A stretch of 6,353 bases of DNA from Bacillota bacterium (GTDB taxonomy: Bacteria; Bacillota_C; Negativicutes; Sporomusales; Sporomusaceae), in assembly GCA_023441125.1 (NCBI GenBank), contig JAEZQV010000402.1, forward strand, positions 1-6,353. Direction: 5' to 3'. Positions 1 through 6,014 of this stretch are shown here, piece after piece. Numbering within the stretch: the first letter of the stretch is position 1; the number at the start of each line of letters is the position of its first letter. The notes under the pieces are model-generated. The model searched no databases. It had not been told where the DNA came from and saw only the letters and a program-made list of their open reading frames with translations. Position numbers and translations under genes: made by a program.

Positions 1-46
1 GCGTTAAGTCAAGCACTTTTAAGCCTGCAAACGACGTTATCTTCAT
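1..46 (-). CDS. Start of a probable class III (CaiB/BaiF family) CoA-transferase, cut by the window edge
   Basis: Only the first 15 codons are present, reading MKITSFAGLKVLDLT before the window ends. The start is convincing: ATG at 46-44 preceded by a perfect AGGAGG at 60-55 with 8 nt spacing. The GLKVLDLT stretch closely resembles the N-terminal first beta strand of class III CoA-transferases, whose members usually begin with a phrase like 'L-x-G-[LV]-[KR]-V-[LI]-D-[LF]-[ST]' followed by an AGP motif, which would lie outside the window. Such enzymes move CoA between an acyl-CoA donor and a carboxylate (carnitine, formate/oxalate, bile acids, succinate and others) in the cytoplasm. The gene follows the zinc dehydrogenase at 157-1233 on the same strand, 110 bp downstream of its stop, with a hairpin between them. 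The existence of a gene here is well supported. The family call rests on eight residues, so it is moderate, and the substrate cannot be guessed. Confidence 0.55.
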   Translation of the reverse strand, partial: MKITSFAGLKVLDLT

Positions 47-54
47 TACGCAAT

Positions 55-60
55 CCTCCT
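55..60 (-). promoter_or_regulatory. Perfect AGGAGG ribosome binding site for the edge gene
   Basis: Read on the minus strand, AGGAGG lies 8 nt before the ATG at 46-44. This ideal Shine-Dalgarno site is the main evidence that a real gene starts there and leaves the window on the left. Confidence 0.8.
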
Positions 61-100
61 GTTCTGTAATGCGGCTGACCCGGCCCTGGCTGCAACAGTA

Positions 101-131
101 AACTTGGCCCCGCCAATGCCGGGACCAAGTT
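101..131 (-). terminator. 12-bp hairpin after the zinc dehydrogenase gene; weak terminator or intercistronic element
   Basis: On the minus strand AACTTGGTCCCG and CGGGGCCAAGTT form a 12-bp stem with one G:U pair around a 7-nt loop (GCATTGG). The wobble makes the fold better in minus-strand RNA than in plus-strand RNA, where it becomes C:A. It begins 25 nt past the stop of the dehydrogenase gene. What follows (TACTGTTGCAGCC) is only mildly U-rich, so a strong intrinsic terminator is not assured. It could partly terminate, or stabilise the upstream message and uncouple expression of the CoA-transferase gene from the two dehydrogenases. Confidence 0.5.
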
Positions 132-156
132 CACCATTATATCAACGCTGACCCTA

Positions 157-1233
157 TCAGGGTTCCAGGATTATGCGCAACCCCTGCCGCTCATCAAGCA
201 ATCGCATGCCTTTCTCCCACTCCTTTAACGGCAGGGTATGCGTGCCGATCGGCTCGACATTCAAGCCGCCGTCAATCATTTTAGCCGCCTGCAGCCAGGT
301 TTTGCGTTCATAGGCCCGGTTGCCGACAATGCTGATTTCCCGCATGGCGATTTGCGTCATCATCAGTTCACTGGCCTTGGCCGGCAGACCGGATACCGCG
401 ATCTTGCCATGTTTGGCCACCATCTGCACAGCCTGCGGCACTACCGAGTGATGACCGGCGGCGTCAAAAATCACATCGGCGCCGCGGCCGCCGGTGAGGT
501 CTTTCACTGTCGCCACAGGATCTTTTTCATCCACATTGATGGCATAGTCGGCCCCCAGGGTGAGCGCTGTCGCCAGTCTGTCCTTGTCCGCGCCGGCACC
601 GGCTACGATTACCTTACCAACACCCATGTTTTTTAAAACTAACAGCATTAGTAAACCAATCGCACCGGGACCAATAACCACAGCCGTCTCGCCAAAGGCC
701 GGTTTGACTCTTTCCACGGCATGGATGGCAACACACAGCGGTTCCATTAACGCGCCGGATTTGAAACTTACCGAAGCAGGCAGCTTGATGATATTTTCCG
801 CCCGGACGGCAACATACTGGGCAAAACCGCCGTCATAATCGGTGCCCAAAAAGGGGCGGTTGTCACAGATATTGATAATGCCTTCGGCACAATAACTGCA
901 TTGGCCGCAATACAGGATTGGATTGACAGTAACCCGTTCTCCCACCGCCAGGCCTTTGACCTGGCTGCCGACCTCGGCAATTACCCCGGCAAACTCATGA
1001 CCGAAGATCGAGGGAAATTGCAGCTTATAGGAATTGGCGATTGCCTCGTTCCAATGGTATAAGGAATGGTCTGTACCGCAAATTCCGCTGGCTTTAATCT
1101 GAACCAGAACCTGATCGGGAGTAATTTCCGGGATGGGCACAGAAGTAAATTCCATACTTTTAGGGGCAGCCTGGGTTTTAATGACAGCATCCATCTTACC
1201 TTTCACTTCAACCATCTCCTCATAATTTTGCAT
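157..1233 (-). CDS. Zinc-dependent medium-chain alcohol/polyol dehydrogenase (sorbitol/threonine dehydrogenase-like)
   Basis: Cytoplasmic NAD(P)-dependent oxidoreductase of the MDR superfamily, expected to interconvert a secondary alcohol or polyol and a ketone. In the 358-residue version, catalytic zinc ligands are C52 (GICGTD), H79-E80 (GHEFAG) and probably E164 (MEP). The structural zinc lobe has C109, C112, C115 and C123. The Rossmann motif GPGAIG is at 188-193. The second beta strand ends in VIVAGAGAD without the usual acidic residue, so NADP use is possible. Length is normal for the family. The start is uncertain. ATG at 1233 has only a weak AGGT, whereas GTG at 1206 has GAGGAG at 1221-1216 with 9 nt spacing and would give 349 residues; an internal ATG at 1194 would begin MDAVIK, which also resembles family N-termini. 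The gene starts 26 bp after the short-chain dehydrogenase stop and is probably cotranscribed with it. Substrate unknown; sugar alcohols, sugar acids and hydroxy amino acids are all possible. Confidence 0.93.
   Translation of the reverse strand: MQNYEEMVEVKGKMDAVIKTQAAPKSMEFTSVPIPEITPDQVLVQIKASGICGTDHSLYHWNEAIANSYKLQFPSIFGHEFAGVIAEVGSQVKGLAVGERVTVNPILYCGQCSYCAEGIINICDNRPFLGTDYDGGFAQYVAVRAENIIKLPASVSFKSGALMEPLCVAIHAVERVKPAFGETAVVIGPGAIGLLMLLVLKNMGVGKVIVAGAGADKDRLATALTLGADYAINVDEKDPVATVKDLTGGRGADVIFDAAGHHSVVPQAVQMVAKHGKIAVSGLPAKASELMMTQIAMREISIVGNRAYERKTWLQAAKMIDGGLNVEPIGTHTLPLKEWEKGMRLLDERQGLRIILEP
1216..1221 (-). promoter_or_regulatory. GAGGAG ribosome binding site inside the ADH reading frame, favouring a GTG start at 1206
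   Basis: GAGGAG lies 9 nt upstream of an in-frame GTG (1206-1204) and inside the longest ADH reading frame. It is a better match to the anti-Shine-Dalgarno than the AGGT upstream of ATG 1233, so translation may begin with MKGKMDAVIKT. The ATG at 1215-1213 directly abuts this site and is too close to use it. Confidence 0.45.
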
Positions 1234-1259
1234 ATTGTTTACTACCTGCCGCTACTCGT

Positions 1260-2048
1260 TTAGTAACTGGACCAACCGCCGTCCAGAATCAGAGTTTGAC
1301 CGGTGGTATACGACGATTGCGGAATTACCAGATAAAGAACAGCGGCAGCCATTTCCTCCACGGTACCCATTTTTTTCAGGGGAGTGCGATCGAGAACAAA
1401 CTGCAGTCTTGCCGGGTCGGCTAATAATCCGGCCACCATATCAGTCTCTACATACCCCGGGGCTACCGCGTTAACGTTGATATTGTCAGGCGCCAGGTCG
1501 ATAGCCAGGGCTTTGGTCATAGCCATCAGAGCCCCTTTGGCGGTACAGTACGCCACAATACCCGGTAACGCGCTGATACCTCTTTGGGAAGTCATGTTGA
1601 CAATGCGGCCGCCGCCGTTCTTGGCCATAACCCTGGCGGCTGCCTGGGAAACGAAAAAGGCCGATGTCATATTAAGGGCAAAGAGCTTCTCCCAGTCTTC
1701 CCGCGTTACGGCTAGCGTGCTGCAGCGGGGAAGCGCCATTCCTGAATTATTTACCAGGATAGTAACGGTGCCAAAAGCCTTACAAGTCTCTGCCACCAGG
1801 TTATCAATGTCGGCCTGAACGGTAACGTCAGTACGGACAGCGCGAGCTTCCCCGCCGCTAGTCTTAATCGCCTCGCACACTTCCGCCAGCTTGTTTTCTC
1901 TCCGTCCGGCGACTACCACCTTAGCGCCGGCGGCGGCAAAAGTTTCCGCAATACCCCGGCCAATCCCGGTCCCGCCGCCGGTAACAATGGCAACCTGGCC
2001 TTGCAACGGCAAAGTATTTACCCAGTTTCCCTTCGCTGGATTACTCAT
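1260..2048 (-). CDS. Short-chain dehydrogenase/reductase (classical SDR, FabG/gluconate 5-dehydrogenase-like)
   Basis: Cytoplasmic NAD(P)-dependent oxidoreductase of the classical SDR family, 262 residues, a typical length. The cofactor glycine motif TGGGTGIG is at 23-30, NNSG at 100-103 and the catalytic asparagine at N126. S154 and the YxxxK pair Y167/K171 (YCTAK) complete the tetrad, PG is at 197-198, and the C-terminus ends TGQTLILDGGW as in family members. Two arginines (R49, R50) just after the second beta strand suggest NADP(H) preference. The ATG at 2048 was chosen because AAGGAG at 2063-2058 sits 9 nt before it. ATG 2066 and 2057 are in frame but lack a well placed site. The likely role is oxidation or reduction of a hydroxyl/keto group on a sugar acid or hydroxy acid, together with the zinc dehydrogenase 26 bp downstream. 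A 3-oxoacyl-ACP reductase role is less likely because no fatty acid genes are nearby. Confidence 0.94.
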   Translation of the reverse strand: MSNPAKGNWVNTLPLQGQVAIVTGGGTGIGRGIAETFAAAGAKVVVAGRRENKLAEVCEAIKTSGGEARAVRTDVTVQADIDNLVAETCKAFGTVTILVNNSGMALPRCSTLAVTREDWEKLFALNMTSAFFVSQAAARVMAKNGGGRIVNMTSQRGISALPGIVAYCTAKGALMAMTKALAIDLAPDNINVNAVAPGYVETDMVAGLLADPARLQFVLDRTPLKKMGTVEEMAAAVLYLVIPQSSYTTGQTLILDGGWSSY

Positions 2049-2057
2049 TTCCTTCAT

Positions 2058-2063
2058 CTCCTT
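2058..2063 (-). promoter_or_regulatory. AAGGAG ribosome binding site that sets the SDR start at 2048
   Basis: The SDR leader contains a near-perfect 9-bp tandem repeat, ATGAAGGAG followed by ATGAAGGAA, then ATG AGT. The first AAGGAG lies 9 nt before ATG 2048. The ATGs at 2066 and 2057 have either no Shine-Dalgarno site or one that abuts them, so they are probably not used. Confidence 0.6.
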
Positions 2064-2137
2064 CATGTATTTTTCAACTACGCAACCGCCTGCTCGCCCC
2101 GGGGAGAAATGGCGCTTGCTGCCTTTACTTCAGTTTC

Positions 2138-2166
2138 ACTATACGCTAGTTAAATATTTCCAACAA
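2138..2166 (-). promoter_or_regulatory. Candidate sigma-70-type promoter for the SDR-ADH operon
   Basis: On the minus strand TTGTTG (2166-2161, 3 of 6 to TTGACA) is followed after exactly 17 bp by TATAGT (2143-2138, 5 of 6 to TATAAT). Transcription would start near 2131, leaving a leader of roughly 80 nt before the SDR start at 2048. The upstream flank is very AT-rich, which could act as an UP element. The position fits, since the gene needs its own promoter downstream of the terminator at 2314-2344. The -35 match is poor, so this is a candidate only. Confidence 0.4.
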
Positions 2167-2232
2167 TTTAATAGTTATAAAGTATGAATCAGTATTAATT
2201 ACGGCTAAATTGCTGCCGTTTTGTTAATTTTG

Positions 2233-2289
2233 TTAATTAATTAAGGCATTACCCGTTTTACTTGCATAATTTTTTTTGTTAAAAATTAT
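2233..2289. repeat. AT-rich palindromes upstream of the SDR operon
   Basis: Two symmetric elements lie between the receptor terminator and the candidate promoter. The first is the 12-bp perfect palindrome TTAATTAATTAA at 2233-2244, preceded by a repeated TGTTAATT. The second is a 9-bp inverted repeat, ATAATTTTT (2266-2274) and AAAAATTAT (2281-2289), around a 6-nt spacer. They could be binding sites for a regulator or intrinsically bent DNA. Both are made only of A and T, in a very AT-rich stretch, so chance symmetry is a real alternative. No coding potential was seen in the whole 2067-2325 gap. Confidence 0.35.
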
Positions 2290-2313
2290 TGAATGATCTT
2301 TTTGCTTACCATG

Positions 2314-2344
2314 AAAAATAAAAAATCCTCCTGCCGACGGAGGA
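2314..2344 (-). terminator. Rho-independent terminator of the chemoreceptor gene
   Basis: On the minus strand TCCTCC and GGAGGA form a 6-bp stem around a 7-nt loop (GTCGGCA), followed directly by TTTTTTATTTTT. It lies about 80 nt past the receptor stop codon. The plus strand lacks a T tract after the stem, so it works in one direction only and separates the receptor from the SDR-ADH operon. Confidence 0.85.
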
Positions 2345-2375
2345 AAAGCTACCGGACTGACGCGCTGACTGACTT

Positions 2376-2396
2376 TTATCAGCCTTAAGCCGATAA
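2376..2396 (-). other. 8-bp hairpin in the 3' untranslated region of the chemoreceptor mRNA
   Basis: Minus-strand TTATCGGC and GCTGATAA pair over 8 bp with one G:U, with a TTAAG loop. It lies between the receptor stop and the terminator hairpin and has no T tract of its own. Between the two hairpins is a direct repeat of GACTGAC (2355-2361 and 2367-2373). It may protect the 3' end of the message. No further function is evident. Confidence 0.4.
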
Positions 2397-2423
2397 TTGC
2401 GGCAGGAAGACGATCTGGCTATC

Positions 2424-4400
2424 TCAGCCAAATTTAAAACTATTGATGGCTTGGTGCAGGCGCTCGGCCATGCTGGCTAAGGACTGACTCGCCGCTGCTA
2501 TGGCTTCCGCGGACGCCGACTGTTCTTCGGTGGCGGCCGAGACTGTCTGCGATTCTCCGGCGGTATTTTTACTTTCCGTATTAATTTCCCCCATGGCTTG
2601 AACGACTAGCCGGCTGCCGCTCTCCATCTGTTGAACCGCAGCCGCAATTGCGTTGATTTGATTGGCTATGTCTCTGATCATAGCCAGAATATCCCGGAAA
2701 TTTCGCCCGGCCATATTAACAACTTCCGTACCTATACTTACCTCTTTTTTACCCTCCTCCATAAAAACGACCGCATTGTTTGTTCTTTGCTGAACCGCGC
2801 CGATCAGGCCGGCAATTTGCTTTGCCGCTTCCCGTGACTGTTCGGCCAGTTTGCGGACTTCAACCGCAACGACGGCAAAGCCGCGTCCCTGTTCACCTGC
2901 CCTTGCCGCTTCAATGGCTGCATTCAGGGCCAGCAGGTTAGTCTGCCCGGCAATATTGCCGATTGCTTCCACAATCTGACCAATATGCTTGGACTTTTCC
3001 TCCAATTCACTAATGACGGCAGCGGTAGCCGTTGTTTTTTGTGCTATCACCGCCATCTGGCTTACGGCTTTCCCGATGGCTTGTTCACCGTCATTGGCCG
3101 CTGCGGCGGTCACCACCGCCGCGGCCGATACGCTGGCGGTGCCGGCCGCCACCTGCTGAATCCCCTGTGACATCTGCTCAACAACACTGGTTGTTTCGTT
3201 TACTAAATGCAGTTGTTTTTCCGCCCCCTGCGCTACGGCGGTAATCGAAGCGGCAACCTGGCTGGAAGCCTGAGCAGACTGCCCGGCACTAACCGTAAGT
3301 TCTGCCGCGGAAACCGTCACCTGCTCAGTGGCGCCGGCAATCTCCCGGACCAGCCCCCGCAGATTCCCGGCCATCGTTTCAAAAGACTGGCCCAGATGTC
3401 CCAGTTCATCATCTGCTGTAATCCCCAAATTGCCAATGGTAATATCACCGCCGGCCATCCGGTTGGCGGCAGCCTCCATGATTTTAATAGGCCTAATCAT
3501 CTGCCGCGTAAAAGACACAACTGCCAGGATGGCCAACAGCAAGACAGCTAACGTTGTCACCACGCTAATCAGGGCCAAATGGTTCAGCTTGCCTGTTATC
3601 TCTTTGGTTGGCACCGTTATGCCGAGTGACCAGTTGACGCCCGGGATGGGTGCATAAGTGATCAGCTTGTCAACACCGTCATACGTATAGCGGGCAAGGC
3701 CCTGTTCGCCTCTGGTCATGGTCTGTATGGCAGCTTTTACAGGCGGGGGAGCATCCTGCTCCGCCAGACTGTTCTGCTTTAATACCAAGTCATGGTTAGG
3801 ATGAACAATGACCAGTCCGTCCCCCTGCACAGCAAAAGCATAGCCGGTTTCGCCGGCCTTAACAGCTAATATCCGGGTGCTGAAGGTTGCCAGATTGACA
3901 GTGCCTGATACACAGCCAATTATTTGGCCCGCTGCTTCAACAGGCATTACAATGGCCACAAACGGCAGCCCCACGGTTACCGATCGTAAGGGATCGGTTA
4001 TCACCGTCTCCCCTTTAATGGCCCGCTGAAAATATTCCCGGTGCGAAATATTGCCGGTATGGCCGGTGGAATCGTAAAAGGTACCATCAGGCTGGATAAA
4101 TACAAGGGAAATATAATCCTCATTGGCTTGATGAACGGATTGCAGGAAAGGTACAATGGCGGCAACATTCCCGCTGGTAACCGTTGTCGAATGCGCCAGC
4201 ATCGCCACTTCCGACTTATGGGCAGTTAGCCACTGCCCGGCCTGGTCGGCAGAATTTATCGCTAATGCGGCCATACTTTCCTCAACATTGTCAAATAATA
4301 GCCGGGACGCTTGCCAATAGCTCAGCCCGCCCAAGCTTCCCAGCGCCAGCAGTATAACGGCAATAATTATCGCCAGCAGCTTTGTCTGTAGGCTTTTCAT
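2424..4400 (-). CDS. Methyl-accepting chemotaxis protein with a periplasmic dCache-type sensor
   Basis: Inner-membrane chemoreceptor of 658 residues that signals through CheW/CheA to the flagellar motor. Order: transmembrane helix about 7-29; extracytoplasmic sensor about 33-265 of the double-Cache type; second transmembrane helix about 275-297; HAMP about 298-352 (contains RPIKIMEAA); then the long helical signalling domain. The conserved hairpin tip is at about 484-503 ([18 protein letters not shown]). The C-terminus ends in NSFKFG, with no CheR-binding pentapeptide. In the sensor, R121, Y123 and F124 resemble part of the amino-acid-binding dCache motif, but the later aspartate appears replaced by threonine, so the ligand cannot be named. 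ATG at 4400 was preferred because GAGGGGG (4413-4407) lies 6 nt upstream and MKSLQTKLL is a typical start; a GTG at 4415 is in frame. Terminators on both sides suggest a single-gene transcript. No clear promoter was found in the 60 bp upstream. Confidence 0.96.
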   Translation of the reverse strand: MKSLQTKLLAIIIAVILLALGSLGGLSYWQASRLLFDNVEESMAALAINSADQAGQWLTAHKSEVAMLAHSTTVTSGNVAAIVPFLQSVHQANEDYISLVFIQPDGTFYDSTGHTGNISHREYFQRAIKGETVITDPLRSVTVGLPFVAIVMPVEAAGQIIGCVSGTVNLATFSTRILAVKAGETGYAFAVQGDGLVIVHPNHDLVLKQNSLAEQDAPPPVKAAIQTMTRGEQGLARYTYDGVDKLITYAPIPGVNWSLGITVPTKEITGKLNHLALISVVTTLAVLLLAILAVVSFTRQMIRPIKIMEAAANRMAGGDITIGNLGITADDELGHLGQSFETMAGNLRGLVREIAGATEQVTVSAAELTVSAGQSAQASSQVAASITAVAQGAEKQLHLVNETTSVVEQMSQGIQQVAAGTASVSAAAVVTAAAANDGEQAIGKAVSQMAVIAQKTTATAAVISELEEKSKHIGQIVEAIGNIAGQTNLLALNAAIEAARAGEQGRGFAVVAVEVRKLAEQSREAAKQIAGLIGAVQQRTNNAVVFMEEGKKEVSIGTEVVNMAGRNFRDILAMIRDIANQINAIAAAVQQMESGSRLVVQAMGEINTESKNTAGESQTVSAATEEQSASAEAIAAASQSLASMAERLHQAINSFKFG

Positions 4401-4459
4401 GCTAATCCCCCTCACCCTCTTTCCTGTTTTTGCAGCACATTTGTATTGAATGCGCAGAA

Positions 4460-4492
4460 TAAAATGGCTCCTGGACCAACTTTCCAGGAGCC
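4460..4492 (-). terminator. Rho-independent terminator of the MFS transporter gene
   Basis: On the minus strand GGCTCCTGG and CCAGGAGCC form a perfect 9-bp GC-rich stem around a 9-nt loop, followed by ATTTTATTCTG. It begins 7 nt after the TAG stop of the transporter. The other strand has no T tract. It insulates the transporter from the receptor gene, whose start codon is only 60 bp further on. Confidence 0.88.
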
Positions 4493-4499
4493 GTCTTTG

Positions 4500-5783
4500 C
4501 TAAGCAATAGGTACAGTCTTACAGGCAATTGCCTGGACTTTGCAGGTGGTCAGCAGGATGAGTGCCCCGGCTACGGCTACAGCAGCACCGACAAACAGGG
4601 CATATTCGTACCCGCCGAAGTAATCGATGATAAACCCGGTAACAGTGGGAGCGCATATGCCGCCAATTGTCGCAAAGGTGGCAAACAGTCCGGTTATTTT
4701 CCCTGCGTTTTGACGCGAGAAGACCATAGGCATGGAATAAAAACCGCCCATCGTTAAGCATAACAGACCATTGGAAGCGGAAATAAGTGCCATCGCCATA
4801 CCGGCGGTAGGTGCCTGGGAGCCAATGATTAATAAAAACCCGGCGGCGGTCATGCCGACAATCGGATACAGCTTCCGGCCCGTATTGTCGCCCCACCTGC
4901 TTGCGGCCCGGTCGGCCAGATAGCCGCCCAGGGGATACGTGAACGTGGCGACAACATAGGGAAACATGGAATACAGGCCTGTCTTTTCCATGTCCAGCTG
5001 CCGGCCCAGCGCAAAATAGTTTGGCAGCCAGGTCATAAACAAATATAAGAGGTAGTTGGCACAAAAGTAGGCAACTGCGCAACTCCAGACGGAACCGGTT
5101 GCAAATATGTCCCGGGCAGACAGCTTTGCGGCCGGCGCCGCCGCATCTGCCGCACAACCCTGATCGGCTTTAATGTAGGCCAATTCTGCCGGGCTGATGG
5201 TTGGATGTTCGTCCGGAGTATTCGTACCGAATTTCAGCCATAACAGAATCCAAAACGGAGCAATAAACGCAAAGGTATGAAATATCATTTGCCACTCCCA
5301 GGTTTGCATAATCCAGACGGAAAGCGGCATGGTGGCTACCAGGCCGATAGGAACGCCCATGAGGCACAGCCCCTGCGCCAAACCGGATTCTCTTTTGGGC
5401 ATCCAGCGCGCCACGATGGCGGAATTGGCCGGCAAAGTAACCCCTTCCCCCCAGCCCATGGCAATGCGTATGCTGATCATTAAGCTTAGTGTGGAACCAT
5501 ACGGGGTCAGGAAGACAAAAACCGACCACCAAATGGCGCCCAGTATGACTACTTTGCCGCCGCCAAACCGGTCGGCTAACCAGCCTCCCAGAATCTGCGT
5601 GCAGGCATAGCCGATAAAAAACGCCGTCGACACCAGTCCGTAGTCTGTGGCCGTCCAATGAAAGTGTTTCATCATAACCGGGCCGGCGATTGACATACAG
5701 GAACGGTCCATATAGAGGACAACATAACATAAGACAATCAGGCCAATAATGCCCCAGCGTTTATTGCCGCTTTTGGCATGCAT
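4500..5783 (-). CDS. MFS transporter, anion:cation symporter family (galactonate/hexuronate-type organic anion importer)
   Basis: Inner-membrane secondary transporter of 427 residues with about 12 hydrophobic segments, expected to import an organic anion with protons or another cation. MFS signature A is visible as GGWLADRFGG at about 66-75, and repeated in the second half as GGYLADR at about 286-292. D26-R27 (YMDR) in helix 1 and R106 plus E113 (RIAMGWGEG) in helix 4 have the same spacing as the proton-coupling and carboxylate-binding residues I recall from E. coli galactonate carrier DgoT (D46, R47, R126, E133). This supports a sugar-acid-like anion as substrate. A long hydrophilic loop, about 184-225, joins the two halves. 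The ATG at 5783 was chosen over the frame's first ATG at 5885 because GGGGGAG (5795-5789) lies 5 nt upstream and the extra residues are Cys-rich and unlike MFS. Its upstream neighbour is a paralogous carrier. The exact substrate is unknown; sulfonates, tartrate and glucarate are alternatives. Confidence 0.94.
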   Translation of the reverse strand: MHAKSGNKRWGIIGLIVLCYVVLYMDRSCMSIAGPVMMKHFHWTATDYGLVSTAFFIGYACTQILGGWLADRFGGGKVVILGAIWWSVFVFLTPYGSTLSLMISIRIAMGWGEGVTLPANSAIVARWMPKRESGLAQGLCLMGVPIGLVATMPLSVWIMQTWEWQMIFHTFAFIAPFWILLWLKFGTNTPDEHPTISPAELAYIKADQGCAADAAAPAAKLSARDIFATGSVWSCAVAYFCANYLLYLFMTWLPNYFALGRQLDMEKTGLYSMFPYVVATFTYPLGGYLADRAASRWGDNTGRKLYPIVGMTAAGFLLIIGSQAPTAGMAMALISASNGLLCLTMGGFYSMPMVFSRQNAGKITGLFATFATIGGICAPTVTGFIIDYFGGYEYALFVGAAVAVAGALILLTTCKVQAIACKTVPIA

Positions 5784-6014
5784 AGCTTCTCCCCCTTCAC
5801 TACTCACAACTTTTTTAGTCTGCTGGATTGGATGAATAAAGCCGCAAGGTTCAGACTTGTTATTACCACAAGTGCAGCACGGCATTTTAAACAGGCAACC
5901 ACGACGCTCCAGCTAAAAAAAGCTTGCATAGTAATAAGGGTTATTGCTTCTGGGTATAGTGAGCGGGAGCATCGCAAAGAATTCGGCGACTCTGGTTTTG
6001 CCTGCCAGACCAGG
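5784..6014. other. 231-bp gap between the two MFS genes, no gene seen
   Basis: The gap holds the Shine-Dalgarno site of the downstream transporter (5795-5789) and an inverted repeat at 5855-5873. A run AAGCTTTTTTTAGCT lies on the minus strand near 5925-5912. No GC-rich hairpin followed by a T tract was found, so no convincing terminator closes the upstream transporter. No promoter with two good boxes was found either. The two carriers could be cotranscribed or separately controlled. Confidence 0.5.
5855..5873. repeat. Inverted repeat ACTTGT-N7-ACAAGT upstream of the MFS transporter, possible operator
   Basis: Perfect 6-bp arms separated by TATTACC, placed about 72-90 bp before the transporter start codon. 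Symmetry of this size and position is compatible with a dimeric transcription factor site, but only one copy is seen and no regulator gene is in the window. It could equally be a chance repeat. Confidence 0.3.

Noticed and set aside
238..636. 132-codon open frame on the plus strand opposite the zinc dehydrogenase
   Set aside because: Entirely antisense to a gene with full family motifs; the translation has no recognisable domain and looks like a shadow of a GC-biased third codon position.
2389..2396. GCCGATAA on the plus strand, identical to the sigma-28 (flagellar) -10 box and close to a chemoreceptor gene
   Set aside because: It points away from the receptor, no TAAA-type -35 box lies at the right distance, and no plus-strand gene follows; the bases are part of a hairpin in the receptor 3' end.
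4401..4459. Promoter for the chemoreceptor gene
   Set aside because: One must exist after the terminator, but the best -10-like hexamer (TACAAA, 4 of 6) has no acceptable -35 partner and no sigma-28 pattern is visible, so none is annotated.
4519..5157. 212-codon minus-strand frame overlapping the MFS gene, and a similar 186-codon one at 5170-5730
   Set aside because: They overlap the clearly real transporter in a shifted frame; translations are Arg/Cys/His-rich with no membrane pattern or domain.
5784..5885. 34-residue N-terminal extension of the MFS transporter (start at 5885)
   Set aside because: Cys-rich, unlike MFS N-termini, and the strong GGGGGAG site lies directly before the ATG at 5783.
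5992..6013. CTGGT/ACCAG repeat just after the stop of the upstream MFS gene, as a possible terminator
   Set aside because: Stem of only 5 bp with a 12-nt loop and no T tract on the minus strand.
5784..6014. Riboswitch or T-box leader before the MFS gene
   Set aside because: No T-box core, no conserved riboswitch motif that I recognise and no terminator/antiterminator pair.
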